DNA of 64,000 nt from Phycisphaerales bacterium (GCA_020853095.1 JADYZN010000061.1:62001-126000), one strand, 5' to 3'. Shown: positions 8,243-17,201, counted from the first letter of the stretch. Program-made: numbers and translations. Notes: a model not told the origin generated them from the letters alone.

Positions 8243-9754
8243 ATGCTCTTTAACTCGCGCGAATTCATCTTCATCTTTCTGCCGCTGACCGTGGTGGGAT
8301 ATTTGCTCATGGGCCGGTTGAACTGGCGGCGGGGGCAGATCGCGTGGCTGGTTTTCTGTTCGTTCTTTTATTACGGCTGGCGCGAGCTGCGGTTTGTGCC
8401 GCTGTTGTCCGGGGCGATTCTGGTGAATTTCGCGGCCGGTTGGCTGCTGGTGACGCGGAGCAATCCGTTGCTTCGCCGCACGGTCCTGGTGGGGGGGCTG
8501 TGTTTCAATCTGGCGCTGCTGGCTTATTTCAAATACACCAATTTTTTTCTGCAAAGCGTCAACGCGCTGGCCGGTTCGCACTGGCCGATGTTCGACATCG
8601 TGCTGCCGCTGGGGATTTCGTTTTTCACGTTTCAGAAAATCGCCTACCTCGTTGACTGTTACCGCGGCAGGGCCGAGGCGTACAACCTGCTGGATTTCGG
8701 CCTGTTCGTGATGTTTTTCCCCCAACTGATCGCCGGGCCGATCGTTCACCACGCCGAGCTGGTTCCGCAGTTCGCCACCCGCCGCTGGCATCGCGTCCAT
8801 TGGCGCGACATCACGGTGGGGGGGACGATTTTTCTGATCGGCCTGTTTAAGAAAGTGGCCCTGGCGGATGCGATCGCCCCGCACGCCTCGACGGTCTTCG
8901 GGGCGGCCGCCGCCGGTCAGTCCATCGGGTTCGGCGATGCGTGGCTGGGGGCGCTGGCCTATACCCTGCAAATCTATTTTGATTTTTCGGCCTACTCGGA
9001 CATGGCCATCGGCATCGCCCGGCTCTTTGGCATCTGGCTGCCGTTGAATTTCGACTCACCCTACAAATCACTCAACATCATCGAATTCTGGCGCCGCTGG
9101 CACATCACCCTCTCCCGCTTTTTGCGCGACTACCTCTACATCCCGCTGGGGGGCAACCGCAAGGGCAAACTTCGCCGCTACGTCAATCTCATGGTGACGA
9201 TGCTCCTGGGTGGCCTGTGGCACGGCGCGGCATGGACTTTCATGGTCTGGGGCGCATTGCACGGGCTGTACCTGATCGTCAACCACGCCTGGCGACATCT
9301 GCGCGGGGCCGGTTCGGACCGATCCATCGGGGTCGCCACCGGATTTTCACCGGCCCGGCTGGCTTCGGGCGCGCTGACGTTTGTGGCCGTGGTCGTGGCG
9401 TGGGTCTTTTTCCGGGCCGACACGTTTCACGCCGCCAAAACCCTGTTGTTGGGCATGGCCGATGTCGCCTCGCTGGCCCGTCCGATGGTGTTTGAAGACG
9501 ACAATCGCCTGCTTTGGGTGGGGGGGCTGCTGGCGGGGGTTTTTTTACTGCCCAATACCCAGGAACTGATGTCCCGATACAAGCCGGCATTGGAATATCT
9601 TCGCCGATTCAAGTCTCCTTTTGCTCAGGTTCGACGGCACGCCGCCTTGGTCTGGCGGCCGACGCCCATCTGGGCCGCGGTGATCGCCGCAATGTCGCTG
9701 GCCGCCTTCACCCAACTGTCGCGGGTGAGCGAGTTCATCTATTACCGGTTCTGA
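8243..9754 (+). CDS. MBOAT-family O-acyltransferase (AlgI/DltB-like)
   Basis: 503 residues with about ten to twelve membrane segments. The family core is clear: QLIAGPIVHH, NFDSPYKSLNIIEFWRRWH, RDYLYIPLGGNRKG and GGLWHGAAWTF with the invariant active-site His. MBOAT proteins of the AlgI type move acetyl groups across the inner membrane for O-acetylation of an exported polysaccharide. An upstream in-frame GTG at 8228 is possible; ATG at 8243 starts directly at MLFNSREFIF, the usual family N-terminus. The next gene starts three bases later and is the likely acetyl-transfer partner. The sugar polymer is unknown. Confidence 0.93.
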   Translation: MLFNSREFIFIFLPLTVVGYLLMGRLNWRRGQIAWLVFCSFFYYGWRELRFVPLLSGAILVNFAAGWLLVTRSNPLLRRTVLVGGLCFNLALLAYFKYTNFFLQSVNALAGSHWPMFDIVLPLGISFFTFQKIAYLVDCYRGRAEAYNLLDFGLFVMFFPQLIAGPIVHHAELVPQFATRRWHRVHWRDITVGGTIFLIGLFKKVALADAIAPHASTVFGAAAAGQSIGFGDAWLGALAYTLQIYFDFSAYSDMAIGIARLFGIWLPLNFDSPYKSLNIIEFWRRWHITLSRFLRDYLYIPLGGNRKGKLRRYVNLMVTMLLGGLWHGAAWTFMVWGALHGLYLIVNHAWRHLRGAGSDRSIGVATGFSPARLASGALTFVAVVVAWVFFRADTFHAAKTLLLGMADVASLARPMVFEDDNRLLWVGGLLAGVFLLPNTQELMSRYKPALEYLRRFKSPFAQVRRHAALVWRPTPIWAAVIAAMSLAAFTQLSRVSEFIYYRF

Positions 9755-9757
9755 CCT

Positions 9758-10951
9758 ATGTCCTGTTTTCCACGATACTTACGAATCTGGCTGTTGATCG
9801 TGGCGGCCGCGCTGCTGGGGATGGGATTGTTCAATCTGCTGATCGATCCGTATCGCGCCTATCGGCTGGTTTCCCTGCCGAGGATTGATGCCCACAAGGA
9901 TTACGGCTCCAGCCGGATCATCAAGGCCGAGATGATTCACCATGGCCCGTGGGATGTCATCCTGATCGGCAGTTCGCGGGTCGAGATCGGCATGGACCCC
10001 GAATCGCCCGCGTGGGATGGTAGGCGGGTCTACAACAGCGGCCTGCCGGGGGCGTTTTTTGGCGAACTGGCCGACGCCGCCGAATTTGCCGCCCGCGATG
10101 CCCACCCGCGCACGCTGGTGCTGATGCTCGACTTTTTCGGGTTCAGCCAATTCCCTTCCCCCCGCCACGAGGAATTCGCCAAGTCCCGGTTCAATCCCGA
10201 ATTGAATCTTTTGTCCTATCATCAGGACAACTGGCTGACATTATTTTCCACCGATCGTTCGTTTTCCGCGCTGGACAACGCCTTTCGTCGCAAACCTTCA
10301 AAATTCACCGATCACGGGTTGAAGCTGGACATGAGCATCCCGGCCGGCCTGACGCACCGGCAATTTCTCTTGCAAACGCTCCAGCGCATGAGCCGTGGCG
10401 GGCCGTTTCGGCATTATGTGTACGACCGCCGGCTTGCGGCCCGATTTGGCCAAGTCGCCCGTTTGTGCCAGCGACAGAACATCCAGCTACACGCCATCAT
10501 CGCCCCGGCCCATGCGATCATCACGGAACATTTACGGACGATCGGCCTGTGGGATCAATGGGAACAATGGAAGAGCGATCTGGCCGCCGAGCTGCCCACC
10601 GATGAATCGGCCGGCCCGCTTCCCATTCTGTGGGATTGTTTCACCTACAACCCTTACACCACCGAGCCGATCCCCCCGGCCGACCGGCCCGACCAGCCGA
10701 TGCGCTGGTACTGGGAACCCAGCCACTTCCGCACGACCCTTGGCGAAGTCCTCATCCGCCGGATCAACCACCTGCCCGGCCTGCCCGATGCCCCGGATGT
10801 GCAATCCATCGGCCAACCACTGACGATCCACAACCTCCAATCCCTCCTGTCCTCCAACCGCCAAGCCGCCGAACAATACCGCCGATTGCACCCGCAAGGC
10901 ATCAATTGGGACAATCCACAACAAAGCAATGCGGTGATGTCGGGAGAATAA
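9758..10951 (+). CDS. SGNH-like membrane-anchored partner of the MBOAT transferase
   Basis: 397 residues with one N-terminal membrane anchor (residues 10-28) followed by an extracytoplasmic domain. The block VILIGSSRVEIGMD resembles the GDS-like nucleophile region of SGNH hydrolases, followed by YNSGLPGAFFGE and LVLMLDFFGF, as seen in periplasmic proteins encoded next to AlgI-type MBOAT genes (AlgJ/AlgX or DltD roles). Only three bases separate it from the MBOAT gene, so the two are co-translated. I infer that it accepts or transfers the acyl group in the periplasm. Function within the family is not certain. Confidence 0.7.
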   Translation: MSCFPRYLRIWLLIVAAALLGMGLFNLLIDPYRAYRLVSLPRIDAHKDYGSSRIIKAEMIHHGPWDVILIGSSRVEIGMDPESPAWDGRRVYNSGLPGAFFGELADAAEFAARDAHPRTLVLMLDFFGFSQFPSPRHEEFAKSRFNPELNLLSYHQDNWLTLFSTDRSFSALDNAFRRKPSKFTDHGLKLDMSIPAGLTHRQFLLQTLQRMSRGGPFRHYVYDRRLAARFGQVARLCQRQNIQLHAIIAPAHAIITEHLRTIGLWDQWEQWKSDLAAELPTDESAGPLPILWDCFTYNPYTTEPIPPADRPDQPMRWYWEPSHFRTTLGEVLIRRINHLPGLPDAPDVQSIGQPLTIHNLQSLLSSNRQAAEQYRRLHPQGINWDNPQQSNAVMSGE

Positions 10952-11028
10952 GCCGGTTCGCCTCTCAACTCCGGCCGATTCCCGATAACTTTTCGATGAT
11001 TTGCCGGCGGGTGGGATTGATACGCACA

Positions 11029-11215
11029 TTATCGATTCCCCATCGCCCTGTTATGGGTTGCGCAGAGCATCCGGCAGTATTTCGCCGAAGAATCCCCGTG
11101 TCTTTCATCCACGCCGAAACGTGGTAGGCGTCCATTTCGTCCAGATCGAAACTTCTGCCCTTGATGGCATCGTGCCCGACGGCGCACAGGGGGCATATGG
11201 ATTTGAGCTTATGCG
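11029..11215 (-). pseudogene. Remnant of an HNH endonuclease C-terminus, frameshifted
   Basis: On the minus strand, the frame from 11215 reads KSICPLCAVGH and FDLDEMDAYHVSAW, a close match to the zinc knuckle and first His of HNH nucleases that end GmrSD/DUF262-type proteins (normally CPxC and EMxADH). The match then continues in a different frame with CRMLCATHNRAMGNR followed by TAA, which is the expected N-containing second half and stop. The two halves are 1 base out of frame and the Asp before the His is Tyr. The 5' part of the gene is missing, replaced by the plus-strand gene starting at 11246. A dead leftover of a nuclease or restriction gene is the simplest reading. A TATAAT-like box at 11218-11223 could serve the plus-strand gene. 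Confidence 0.55.
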
Positions 11216-11245
11216 GCTATAATTGAACGACCGATAACGAACCTT

Positions 11246-12007
11246 ATGCGCACTGTCCGATTCAAGCTCGATCCTGGACCCAAGAGCGTCACTGCGGATG
11301 ATGTCCTTCGCGCAATGCGCACACTTCTTGGCGCGGCAGGTGATCTGAAAGATTGGATGATTCAGAAGTTGTCTCTCGCAAGCCCCCTAGTGATCGAGGC
11401 TTCTTGCGGTCCCGAGATTGAAAAGCCCTATGTCGCGTTCGTGAAAAAGATGGCTGCAATTGAGCAGGGCAAGTCACCCCGCAGCGGGTTTCTCGGCGTG
11501 CAAGCGAGGTTGCTTGACTCGATTGACTTTGTGACTGCCAATGCCTTCTTGAGCGTTGAAATTTCGCCCGGCAGCGCGAAGCCAATTACTTTGAATCAAA
11601 GTGCTGTCAAGATGGCGCGTCAAAGGACTGGACAGTTGTCTCCATCGTTGATGATACATGCTCGGCAGCAGATGGGGCAACTGCGTGGATACTTGGAGCA
11701 GATTACCGCGCGGCGCGGGCAGAATCCTCGATTTCTCATTCGTGACCGCATCACCGGTGACTCGATTGATTGCCGTATACCTGACGATGCCCCGCATCTG
11801 TTCGATGCTGCAATGCGCTCCATCCGCAAGCGTGTGACCGTCACAGGCTTAATCGCATATGGAGAGCGTTCTCGACCGACATCGATCAAGGCATCTTTGA
11901 TTGAACCGATTGAAGAATTCGTTATTCCGTTCGATCAACTTCCAAAGGTTGCACTGACCGACGATGGGAAGCCCGTCGAGTACGTCAGGAGATTGCGCGA
12001 TGGCTGA
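11246..12007 (+). CDS. Unrecognised protein paired with a PIN-domain gene
   Basis: 253 residues, soluble, no membrane segment or signal peptide. I do not recognise a family. Visible: an N-terminal KLDPGPKSVTADDVLRAM stretch, a middle part with GYLEQITARRG, and a C-terminal half with RDRITGDSIDCRIPDD and RVTVTGLIAYGERSRPTSIKA that looks beta-rich. The gene overlaps the following PIN gene by 8 bases, as antitoxin-toxin partners do, though it is far larger than usual VapB antitoxins. Codon use and base composition look less G+C-rich than the neighbours, suggesting recent transfer. It could be a large antitoxin, a regulator or the partner that directs the nuclease. Confidence 0.75.
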   Translation: MRTVRFKLDPGPKSVTADDVLRAMRTLLGAAGDLKDWMIQKLSLASPLVIEASCGPEIEKPYVAFVKKMAAIEQGKSPRSGFLGVQARLLDSIDFVTANAFLSVEISPGSAKPITLNQSAVKMARQRTGQLSPSLMIHARQQMGQLRGYLEQITARRGQNPRFLIRDRITGDSIDCRIPDDAPHLFDAAMRSIRKRVTVTGLIAYGERSRPTSIKASLIEPIEEFVIPFDQLPKVALTDDGKPVEYVRRLRDG

Positions 12008-12494
12008 TGAGAAACCTTCCGCTGTCGGTATCGATTCGTGCGTCTTGATCGAATTGTTCGACGTGAAATCGCCGAAGCGCACGGCCATCCGCGACATCTT
12101 CACCGATGCGGAAAACCACAAACTCACTTTTCTAGTCTCAACGATGGTGCATGCGGAGGTGGCGGCATCGTCGAAGAAACTGAAGCCGTGGGACATCGCG
12201 GAAGTCCGTCGGGCGCTTTCGCAGAGTTATTTTGAGCCAGTGGAGTTATCCATTCCAATTGCCTTGCTGGCCTCTGATATTGCCAGAGAAACAGGGATCA
12301 AACCGCCTGATGCCGTTCATGCGGCAACTTGCGTGGCGAAGCGAGTCCGCCATTTGCTGACAATCGATGACAAGCTGTTAAAAGTCAATGAAAAGATCAT
12401 CTTCGATGCGACGGATCGCTCCAAGACGCTTCAGATCATCACGCCAGGAGATTTCTGCGATCAGTTCTACCACCCTTTGTTCAAGCACCGTTGA
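12000..12494 (+). CDS. PIN-domain ribonuclease, toxin-like
   Basis: 164 residues forming a PIN domain: D12 in VGIDSCVLIELF, E53 in VHAEVAAS, D104 in PPDAVHAAT and D123 in LLTIDDKLL are the expected acidic residues. The start chosen is the ATG at 12000, which begins immediately before the PIN fold and overlaps the preceding gene by 8 bases; an upstream in-frame start at 11964 would extend further into that gene. All four acids are present, so it is likely active. It is probably the toxin or effector nuclease of an atypical two-gene unit. Confidence 0.8.
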   Translation: MADEKPSAVGIDSCVLIELFDVKSPKRTAIRDIFTDAENHKLTFLVSTMVHAEVAASSKKLKPWDIAEVRRALSQSYFEPVELSIPIALLASDIARETGIKPPDAVHAATCVAKRVRHLLTIDDKLLKVNEKIIFDATDRSKTLQIITPGDFCDQFYHPLFKHR

Positions 12495-12875
12495 ATTAGG
12501 GGATGAAGCTCTCGCTCACCGCACCAACACCGCGCCGAATCGATTTACGTCAATTTGGTCGCACCGTCGTGGTCCTCGTCTTTCACATGGTCGAGGATGA
12601 ACGCGAGCGACTTGGGCCTTTGTCCGTTGCCCTCGTTAATTCCCGGAAGAGAGTCGTCTGTCCTGCGACGGGCGAGCGGTTGAGGGGTTGGGTTAACCTT
12701 ACGGAGCGGTGTTGTCATGGCGCACGTTGTATTTGTCGTCAGGTTAATTGTTTGCAACTTCGGGCCGTGTCCGATCCCGGAGATGGGAACTGTTATTTCC
12801 CAACTCCCGGCCACAATGAAAAAAGGGATGAACCTTGGTGGGTTCATCCCTTTGCGAACAATTGTTCAGCGCAAA
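12495..12875. other. Intergenic stretch without a convincing gene
   Basis: No reading frame here has a recognisable family match or good start signal. Short frames on both strands (for example minus 12719 down to 12545 region ending ILDHVKDEDHDGATKLT) are possible decayed pieces of the mobile-looking patch to the left, but I cannot name them. The right end holds the terminator of the minus-strand membrane-protein gene. Confidence 0.5.
12822..12853 (-). terminator. Intrinsic terminator of the membrane-protein gene
   Basis: A perfect 13-bp inverted repeat (12822-12834 with 12841-12853, arm AAAGGGATGAACC) with a 6-base loop. Read on the minus strand, the second arm runs into TTTTTT, a normal Rho-independent signal 23 bases after the stop codon at 12876. 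Confidence 0.88.
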
Positions 12876-14558
12876 TCAAGCCGGATTGGAAGGTTCATCC
12901 GGTCGGGTTTGCTCGTCGGGAACAGGGGATGGCTGGGCCGGCGGCGGGGTGGGGTCGGCGGCGGCCGGGGTCGCGGCCGGGGCGGCCGTCACCGGAGCGG
13001 CTTCGCTGAAGTCATCCTCCAACTGTTCCACGTACACATCGTCCAATTCGGTGGCATCCACCTCCCGGCGCATCAGGTAGTAGATGATCGTGTTGGCCGA
13101 GAAGTAAAAGCTGATGGCGAACGCCCCGATCAGGGCGATCGTCAGATAGACCCACAATGCCACGAACCATGAGCCGATGCTCTCGCCGAGATTCATCGAC
13201 AACATGGTCGGATCATACGGGAGCTTCCAGAGATTGGATGGGGCGGGCCACATGGTCGTCCACAGCTCGCGCGTGCTGGCCGCCTGCGCGAACATGCCCA
13301 GGTCCACGAAACTGTGCGTCATCCCCAGGACCATGTAGATGAACAACCGCACAAACAGGTAGGTCAAGGCCCCGTACACGATCGCCACGGCCGTATAAAA
13401 TACCAGCCGCCACGGCCGGGCGTAGATGTAGCTGAACGACCGGCTGATCGCGTCAAACGCATCCGAACCTTCGACCGCGATGGTGGGGTACATCAGATCA
13501 AACCCCGCCACCGTGCCGATCAGCACCAACGTCATGACAAACCCCGCCGCCAACGCCAGCGCGAAGGGCACGCCGACCAGAATCGGCCCGATCCACGGGA
13601 TGTTGCCCAGCAGCGCCACCACCGTCACCAGCAGGCCGACAATGACAATGATCACCAGCGGGATGATCGGCGCGAAGATAAAGCTCAGCACCTTGCTTGC
13701 GGAGAATTTGAGGGCCTGGCGAACCGAGATTTTCTCATCCCGCGCCACGTGGACCGCCGCGATCCGTGCGACCGCCCCGCCAAAAATCGACCAGACGATC
13801 AGGAACCAGATCGTGAACAGGACAAAGTAAAGCAGGTGCTGCGACAACAGCCAGCAGGGTCCGACCGTGAAGAAGTTGATCACCGAAGTGACCACGCCGC
13901 CGCTCACCAGCCAGTTGCCGCTGTAAACCCCCTGCATCACGTTGTTCACCTGCGACACTTCGTAGTCAAAGAGGGTGATGAACAGCCCCCGCCCGTGAAT
14001 CGAGTCGATCATGCGGTATTGGTCGGCCGCCTCATCGTAGATTTCGCGGATGGACTGGTCGTGTTTCTTTTTGGCCAGTTCCCGTTCCTCATCGTTTTTG
14101 GGCTTGGCGTTGGCGAACGCCTTGTTGGCCGCCTCGATGGCCCGCTTACGCTCGTCAAGAAGGTATTTCTTCAATTCGCCGAAATATTCCCCCTCACGAG
14201 CCGCCTTTACGCGATCGGTGTGGGTTTTGAGTTCGGATTTTTCCAACGCTGACAGGGCGCCGGCGTAGGTTTCGACGGTTCTCTGTCGGGCCGCCTTGCG
14301 GGCCTCTTCAAACGCCTTGCCGGGATTGTCCTTATCCAGGCTCTGTTGATAGATCGCGATTTCGCCATCCACCGCCAGATGTCGATCCAGCCACAACCCA
14401 TCCAGCACCCGGCCGCCGATGTAAATCAGCAGCAATCCCACCAGCGCCAGCAGGATTTTGGATGGATGGATCGCGACGCGGAAGCTTCTGAAGATGTTGG
14501 TGAAGGGGAACGTTTCCCGCCAATCAATACCCCGGATCACATGCGGTTCATCCGCCAT
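12876..14558 (-). CDS. Multi-pass membrane protein with extracytoplasmic coiled-coil
   Basis: 560 residues from the ATG at 14558, which has AAAGGAG upstream; earlier in-frame starts to 14645 add a basic stretch unlike the rest. After an N-terminal membrane segment (residues 27-43) comes a charged, helix-rich region of roughly 120 residues (Lys/Glu/Ala pattern, likely coiled coil), then about six membrane segments between residues 220 and 500, and a Pro-rich acidic tail. Proteins of this build occur widely in planctomycetes as uncharacterised. It follows yacG by 137 bases on the same strand and could be the last gene of the chaperone block. Role unknown; an envelope function is inferred from topology only. 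Confidence 0.8.
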   Translation of the reverse strand: MADEPHVIRGIDWRETFPFTNIFRSFRVAIHPSKILLALVGLLLIYIGGRVLDGLWLDRHLAVDGEIAIYQQSLDKDNPGKAFEEARKAARQRTVETYAGALSALEKSELKTHTDRVKAAREGEYFGELKKYLLDERKRAIEAANKAFANAKPKNDEERELAKKKHDQSIREIYDEAADQYRMIDSIHGRGLFITLFDYEVSQVNNVMQGVYSGNWLVSGGVVTSVINFFTVGPCWLLSQHLLYFVLFTIWFLIVWSIFGGAVARIAAVHVARDEKISVRQALKFSASKVLSFIFAPIIPLVIIVIVGLLVTVVALLGNIPWIGPILVGVPFALALAAGFVMTLVLIGTVAGFDLMYPTIAVEGSDAFDAISRSFSYIYARPWRLVFYTAVAIVYGALTYLFVRLFIYMVLGMTHSFVDLGMFAQAASTRELWTTMWPAPSNLWKLPYDPTMLSMNLGESIGSWFVALWVYLTIALIGAFAISFYFSANTIIYYLMRREVDATELDDVYVEQLEDDFSEAAPVTAAPAATPAAADPTPPPAQPSPVPDEQTRPDEPSNPA

Positions 14559-14695
14559 GGCCCTGATGCTCCTTTCCCTGGACATGCGACGCCCCGGCCA
14601 AACCCGCCCGAATGGCACAATCCGGCCCAGAACGCGCTTGCACAAATTATAGTGCCAACCCTAAATGGTTCAAACAAAAACAGTTGGAAGAAATT

Positions 14696-14908
14696 TTATT
14701 CACTCGCTTCGCCGGATGTCCGGTTCCGAGTGGTGCCGGACCACGGCTTTTCATCCGGCGAAATTTCGACAGGAATCTGATATTTTTCGCCCAGCCACCG
14801 TCCCAGATCAATCATTTTGCAGCGTTCGCCGCAGAATGGGAACCAGTTTCTTTTACCCTCGACGGCCGAGGGTGTCTGCACCGGAGTTTTACAGATCGGG
14901 CAGTGCAT
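14696..14908 (-). CDS. yacG: DNA gyrase inhibitor YacG-like zinc-finger protein
   Basis: 70 residues starting at the ATG at 14908. Two Cys pairs, MHCPICKTPV and FPFCGERCKMIDLGRWL, match the YacG zinc finger (CxxC and CxxxC with the DLG..W signature). YacG binds one zinc ion and is reported to inhibit DNA gyrase in Escherichia coli. A longer in-frame start at 15022 would run into the fmdB-like gene and is rejected. It sits five bases after that gene. Confidence 0.88.
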   Translation of the reverse strand: MHCPICKTPVQTPSAVEGKRNWFPFCGERCKMIDLGRWLGEKYQIPVEISPDEKPWSGTTRNRTSGEASE

Positions 14909-14912
14909 GGGT

Positions 14913-15278
14913 CTATTTTGAGGAATCGGCCTTGCTTTTGGGTGACGAGGCCGGCTTGGATTCGGTTTTGGTGCTTGGGGTGGATTTGCCGGCCGTGGCA
15001 CTTTCACCTGATTTGGATGCACTCGAACCGGCGTCGGTCGTGCTTGTGGATTTATCGCCGCCGCCGTCGGCCTTGGCGCTTTTGTTATAGCTGTCGGAGC
15101 GATAGTCGGTGATGTAAAAACCGCTGCCTTTGAAGATCAACCCCGCGCCGGTCCCCAGCAGCCGTTTAACCTTTCGTTTGCCGCATTTGGGGCATTTTTT
15201 GATCGGTTCGGCCGTGATCGACTGAAACCGCTCAAATTGCTCCCCGCAGGCATCGCACTTGTATTCGTAGGTCGGCAT
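14913..15278 (-). CDS. FmdB-family zinc-ribbon protein
   Basis: 121 residues. The N-terminus MPTYEYKCDACGEQFERFQ followed by KKCPKCGKRKVKRLL is the FmdB zinc ribbon with two CxxC knuckles. The second half is a low-complexity Ser/Lys/Ala tail, likely disordered. FmdB was named as a regulator of amidase/formamidase genes; the general function of the family is poorly known. It is placed between grpE and yacG in the chaperone block. Start at 15278 is set by the conserved MPTYEY. Confidence 0.88.
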   Translation of the reverse strand: MPTYEYKCDACGEQFERFQSITAEPIKKCPKCGKRKVKRLLGTGAGLIFKGSGFYITDYRSDSYNKSAKADGGGDKSTSTTDAGSSASKSGESATAGKSTPSTKTESKPASSPKSKADSSK

Positions 15279-15319
15279 ATGGTTATGTGAATCTCGCGAT
15301 TTACGATTCAAAAAAAAGA

Positions 15320-15871
15320 TCACGTCCCCCGACTGACGGCCACGCCCGCCGGCCGAAGCGTTCGTCCGTGCAGCATGTACCCTTTTTGCAGCAGTTGCAC
15401 CACGGTGGGGTCGGCGTATTTGTCGCTGGGCTGCTGCATCAGCGCCTCGTGACGGGTGGGATCGAACGGCGTTCCCGGTCCGGGCGCGACTTCCTCCACA
15501 TCCTGGGATTTCAGCACGTCCATCCACTGGTCGTGGATGATCTGCATCCCCTTGAGGATGGAGGCCGCATCGGTCTTGGCCGGATCGACCGCCAGCGCCC
15601 GTTCAAAATTGTCGATCACCGGAAGCAGGCTTTTGATCAGCGAGCCGTTGGCGTATTGCACCGCCTGTTCCTTGTCCTGTTCCAGCCGGCGCTGCGAATT
15701 GCGATAATCCGCCGTCGCCCGCGCCAGCCGTTCAAACAGCGAATCCCGTTCTTCGCGAAGTTTTCGCAGCTCGCCCACGCCGCTCATCTCATCCATGGAC
15801 CGCGCATCGGAAGATTCCGCCACGTCCGGGTTTGCCACGTTGTCATCATCGTTGATCGGTATGTTTGCCAT
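15320..15871 (-). CDS. grpE: Nucleotide exchange factor GrpE
   Basis: 183 residues: an acidic N-terminus, a long helical coiled coil (LRKLREERDSLFERLARATADYRN), then the beta domain with FDPTRHEALMQQ and GYMLHGRTLRPAGVAVSRG, the family signature. GrpE drives ADP release from DnaK. It directly follows dnaJ on the same strand (58 bases). No dnaK is in the window, so the DnaK partner must be encoded elsewhere. Confidence 0.95.
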   Translation of the reverse strand: MANIPINDDDNVANPDVAESSDARSMDEMSGVGELRKLREERDSLFERLARATADYRNSQRRLEQDKEQAVQYANGSLIKSLLPVIDNFERALAVDPAKTDAASILKGMQIIHDQWMDVLKSQDVEEVAPGPGTPFDPTRHEALMQQPSDKYADPTVVQLLQKGYMLHGRTLRPAGVAVSRGT

Positions 15872-15929
15872 GTCGTTTACGTCGCTTTCTACACAATCGT
15901 CCGGCCATGCCCCCTTTGATCAAATCCGC

Positions 15930-17066
15930 TCAATCATCGCCTGTAAACATCTGTTTGAGCTTGTCCATGAAACCTTTGCGCTGCGGCATCACGGCCACAT
16001 CCTCCATGTCCGCGAATTCCTTCAGCAGTTGCCGCTGGCGTTCGGTCAATTTTTTGGGCACCTCGATCATCACTTGTACTAGCTCGTCGCCATTGCGGTA
16101 AGAGCGAATATCCGGCAGTCCCTTGCCCTTGAGCTTGAACACCTCGCCATGCTGCGTTCCGGCCGGCACGTCGAGGTCTTCGGAGCCTTTGAGGGTCGGA
16201 ACCTCGATCTTCGCCCCCAGTGCCGCCTGCGTGAAGCTGATGGGGATCTGGCACACCAGGTCGTTGTTGTGCCGGCTGAAAAACGGATGAGGTTGCACGC
16301 GGATGTAACAGTGCAGGTCGCCGCTGGGCGCGCCGTTTTCGCCGGCTTCACCTTCGCCGGCGATCCGCACCGCCTGTCCTTCGTGTACGCCGGCGGGGAT
16401 TTTCACCGTCACCACGCGCTTGCGCAATTGCCGCCCGGTTCCGCCACAGGTGTTGCACAGGTCGCGGATGACCGTGCCGCGGCCGCGGCAGTTGGGGCAG
16501 GGCGTCACCATGCGGAACATCCCGCCAAATCCCTGTTGGGCGACGCGGCCCTGTCCGCCGCATTGCACGCAGACCGTGGGGCTGGTGCCGGGTTTGGCGC
16601 CCGATCCTTTGCACGATTCGCAGGCGTCCTGCCGCTCGAATTCGATCGTTTTTTCAGCGCCGCCGGCCACTTCCGCCAGCGTCAATTCCACCTGCGTCTC
16701 CAGGTCGAACCCGCGCTGCACCGACCGCCCGCCCCGTCCGCCGCGCGCCCCGCCGAACGCGCCGCCGAAGATGTCGTCGAACATCGAAAAGATGTCCCCG
16801 ACGTCCATGTGCGAAAAGTCGTGCTGGCCGGTCACACCCTGGTGGCCGAACTGGTCGTATCGGCGTCGCTTAGGCTCATCCGACAGCACCTCGTAGGCTT
16901 CGGCGCATTCCTTGAAGCGGATCTCGGCCTCCCCCTTGCCGTCGCCGTTGTTGCGGTCGGGATGATATTTCATCGCCAGCCGCCGATAGGCGCGCTTGAT
17001 CTCCTCCGAACCGGCCGTCTTCGTCACGCCAAGGATTTCGTAATAATCTCGCTTCGTCGCCGCCAT
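15930..17066 (-). CDS. dnaJ: Chaperone protein DnaJ
   Basis: 378 residues. J domain with [10 protein letters not shown] and the HPD motif (MKYHPDRNN) near residue 35; a Gly/Phe region; a zinc centre with four repeats [24 protein letters not shown] and CNTCGGTG; then the substrate-binding C-terminal domains. It stimulates DnaK ATPase and delivers unfolded clients. A GTG three codons upstream (17075) is possible; the ATG has a GGAG at proper distance. It lies downstream of groEL, in the same direction. Confidence 0.96.
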   Translation of the reverse strand: MAATKRDYYEILGVTKTAGSEEIKRAYRRLAMKYHPDRNNGDGKGEAEIRFKECAEAYEVLSDEPKRRRYDQFGHQGVTGQHDFSHMDVGDIFSMFDDIFGGAFGGARGGRGGRSVQRGFDLETQVELTLAEVAGGAEKTIEFERQDACESCKGSGAKPGTSPTVCVQCGGQGRVAQQGFGGMFRMVTPCPNCRGRGTVIRDLCNTCGGTGRQLRKRVVTVKIPAGVHEGQAVRIAGEGEAGENGAPSGDLHCYIRVQPHPFFSRHNNDLVCQIPISFTQAALGAKIEVPTLKGSEDLDVPAGTQHGEVFKLKGKGLPDIRSYRNGDELVQVMIEVPKKLTERQRQLLKEFADMEDVAVMPQRKGFMDKLKQMFTGDD

Positions 17067-17137
17067 GCGCTCCACGCTCTCAGGTTCCGCATCTGGAAGT
17101 TCAAATGATAACCGCGGCCATCAGACCACCAAAGACG

Positions 17138-17170
17138 CGAAGACACAAGGGTTTTCCCTCTGTGTCTTCG
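17138..17170. repeat. Long palindrome between groEL and dnaJ
   Basis: A 10-bp arm CGAAGACACA (17138-17147) pairs with TGTGTCTTCG (17161-17170), and an inner AGGG/CCCT extends the stem around TTTT. There is no U-run on the minus strand, so it is more likely an RNA-processing/stability hairpin or a dispersed palindromic unit than a terminator. Similar GAAGACAC-type palindromes are common as dispersed intergenic repeats in many bacteria. Confidence 0.7.
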
Positions 17171-17201
17171 TGTCATTTGGCGAATATGATGCGAAGTTGC
17201 T

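Noticed and set aside
12503-13009. 168-codon plus-strand frame after the PIN gene
   Set aside because: It runs through the terminator and into the antisense of the membrane-protein gene, and the residue pattern is not protein-like.
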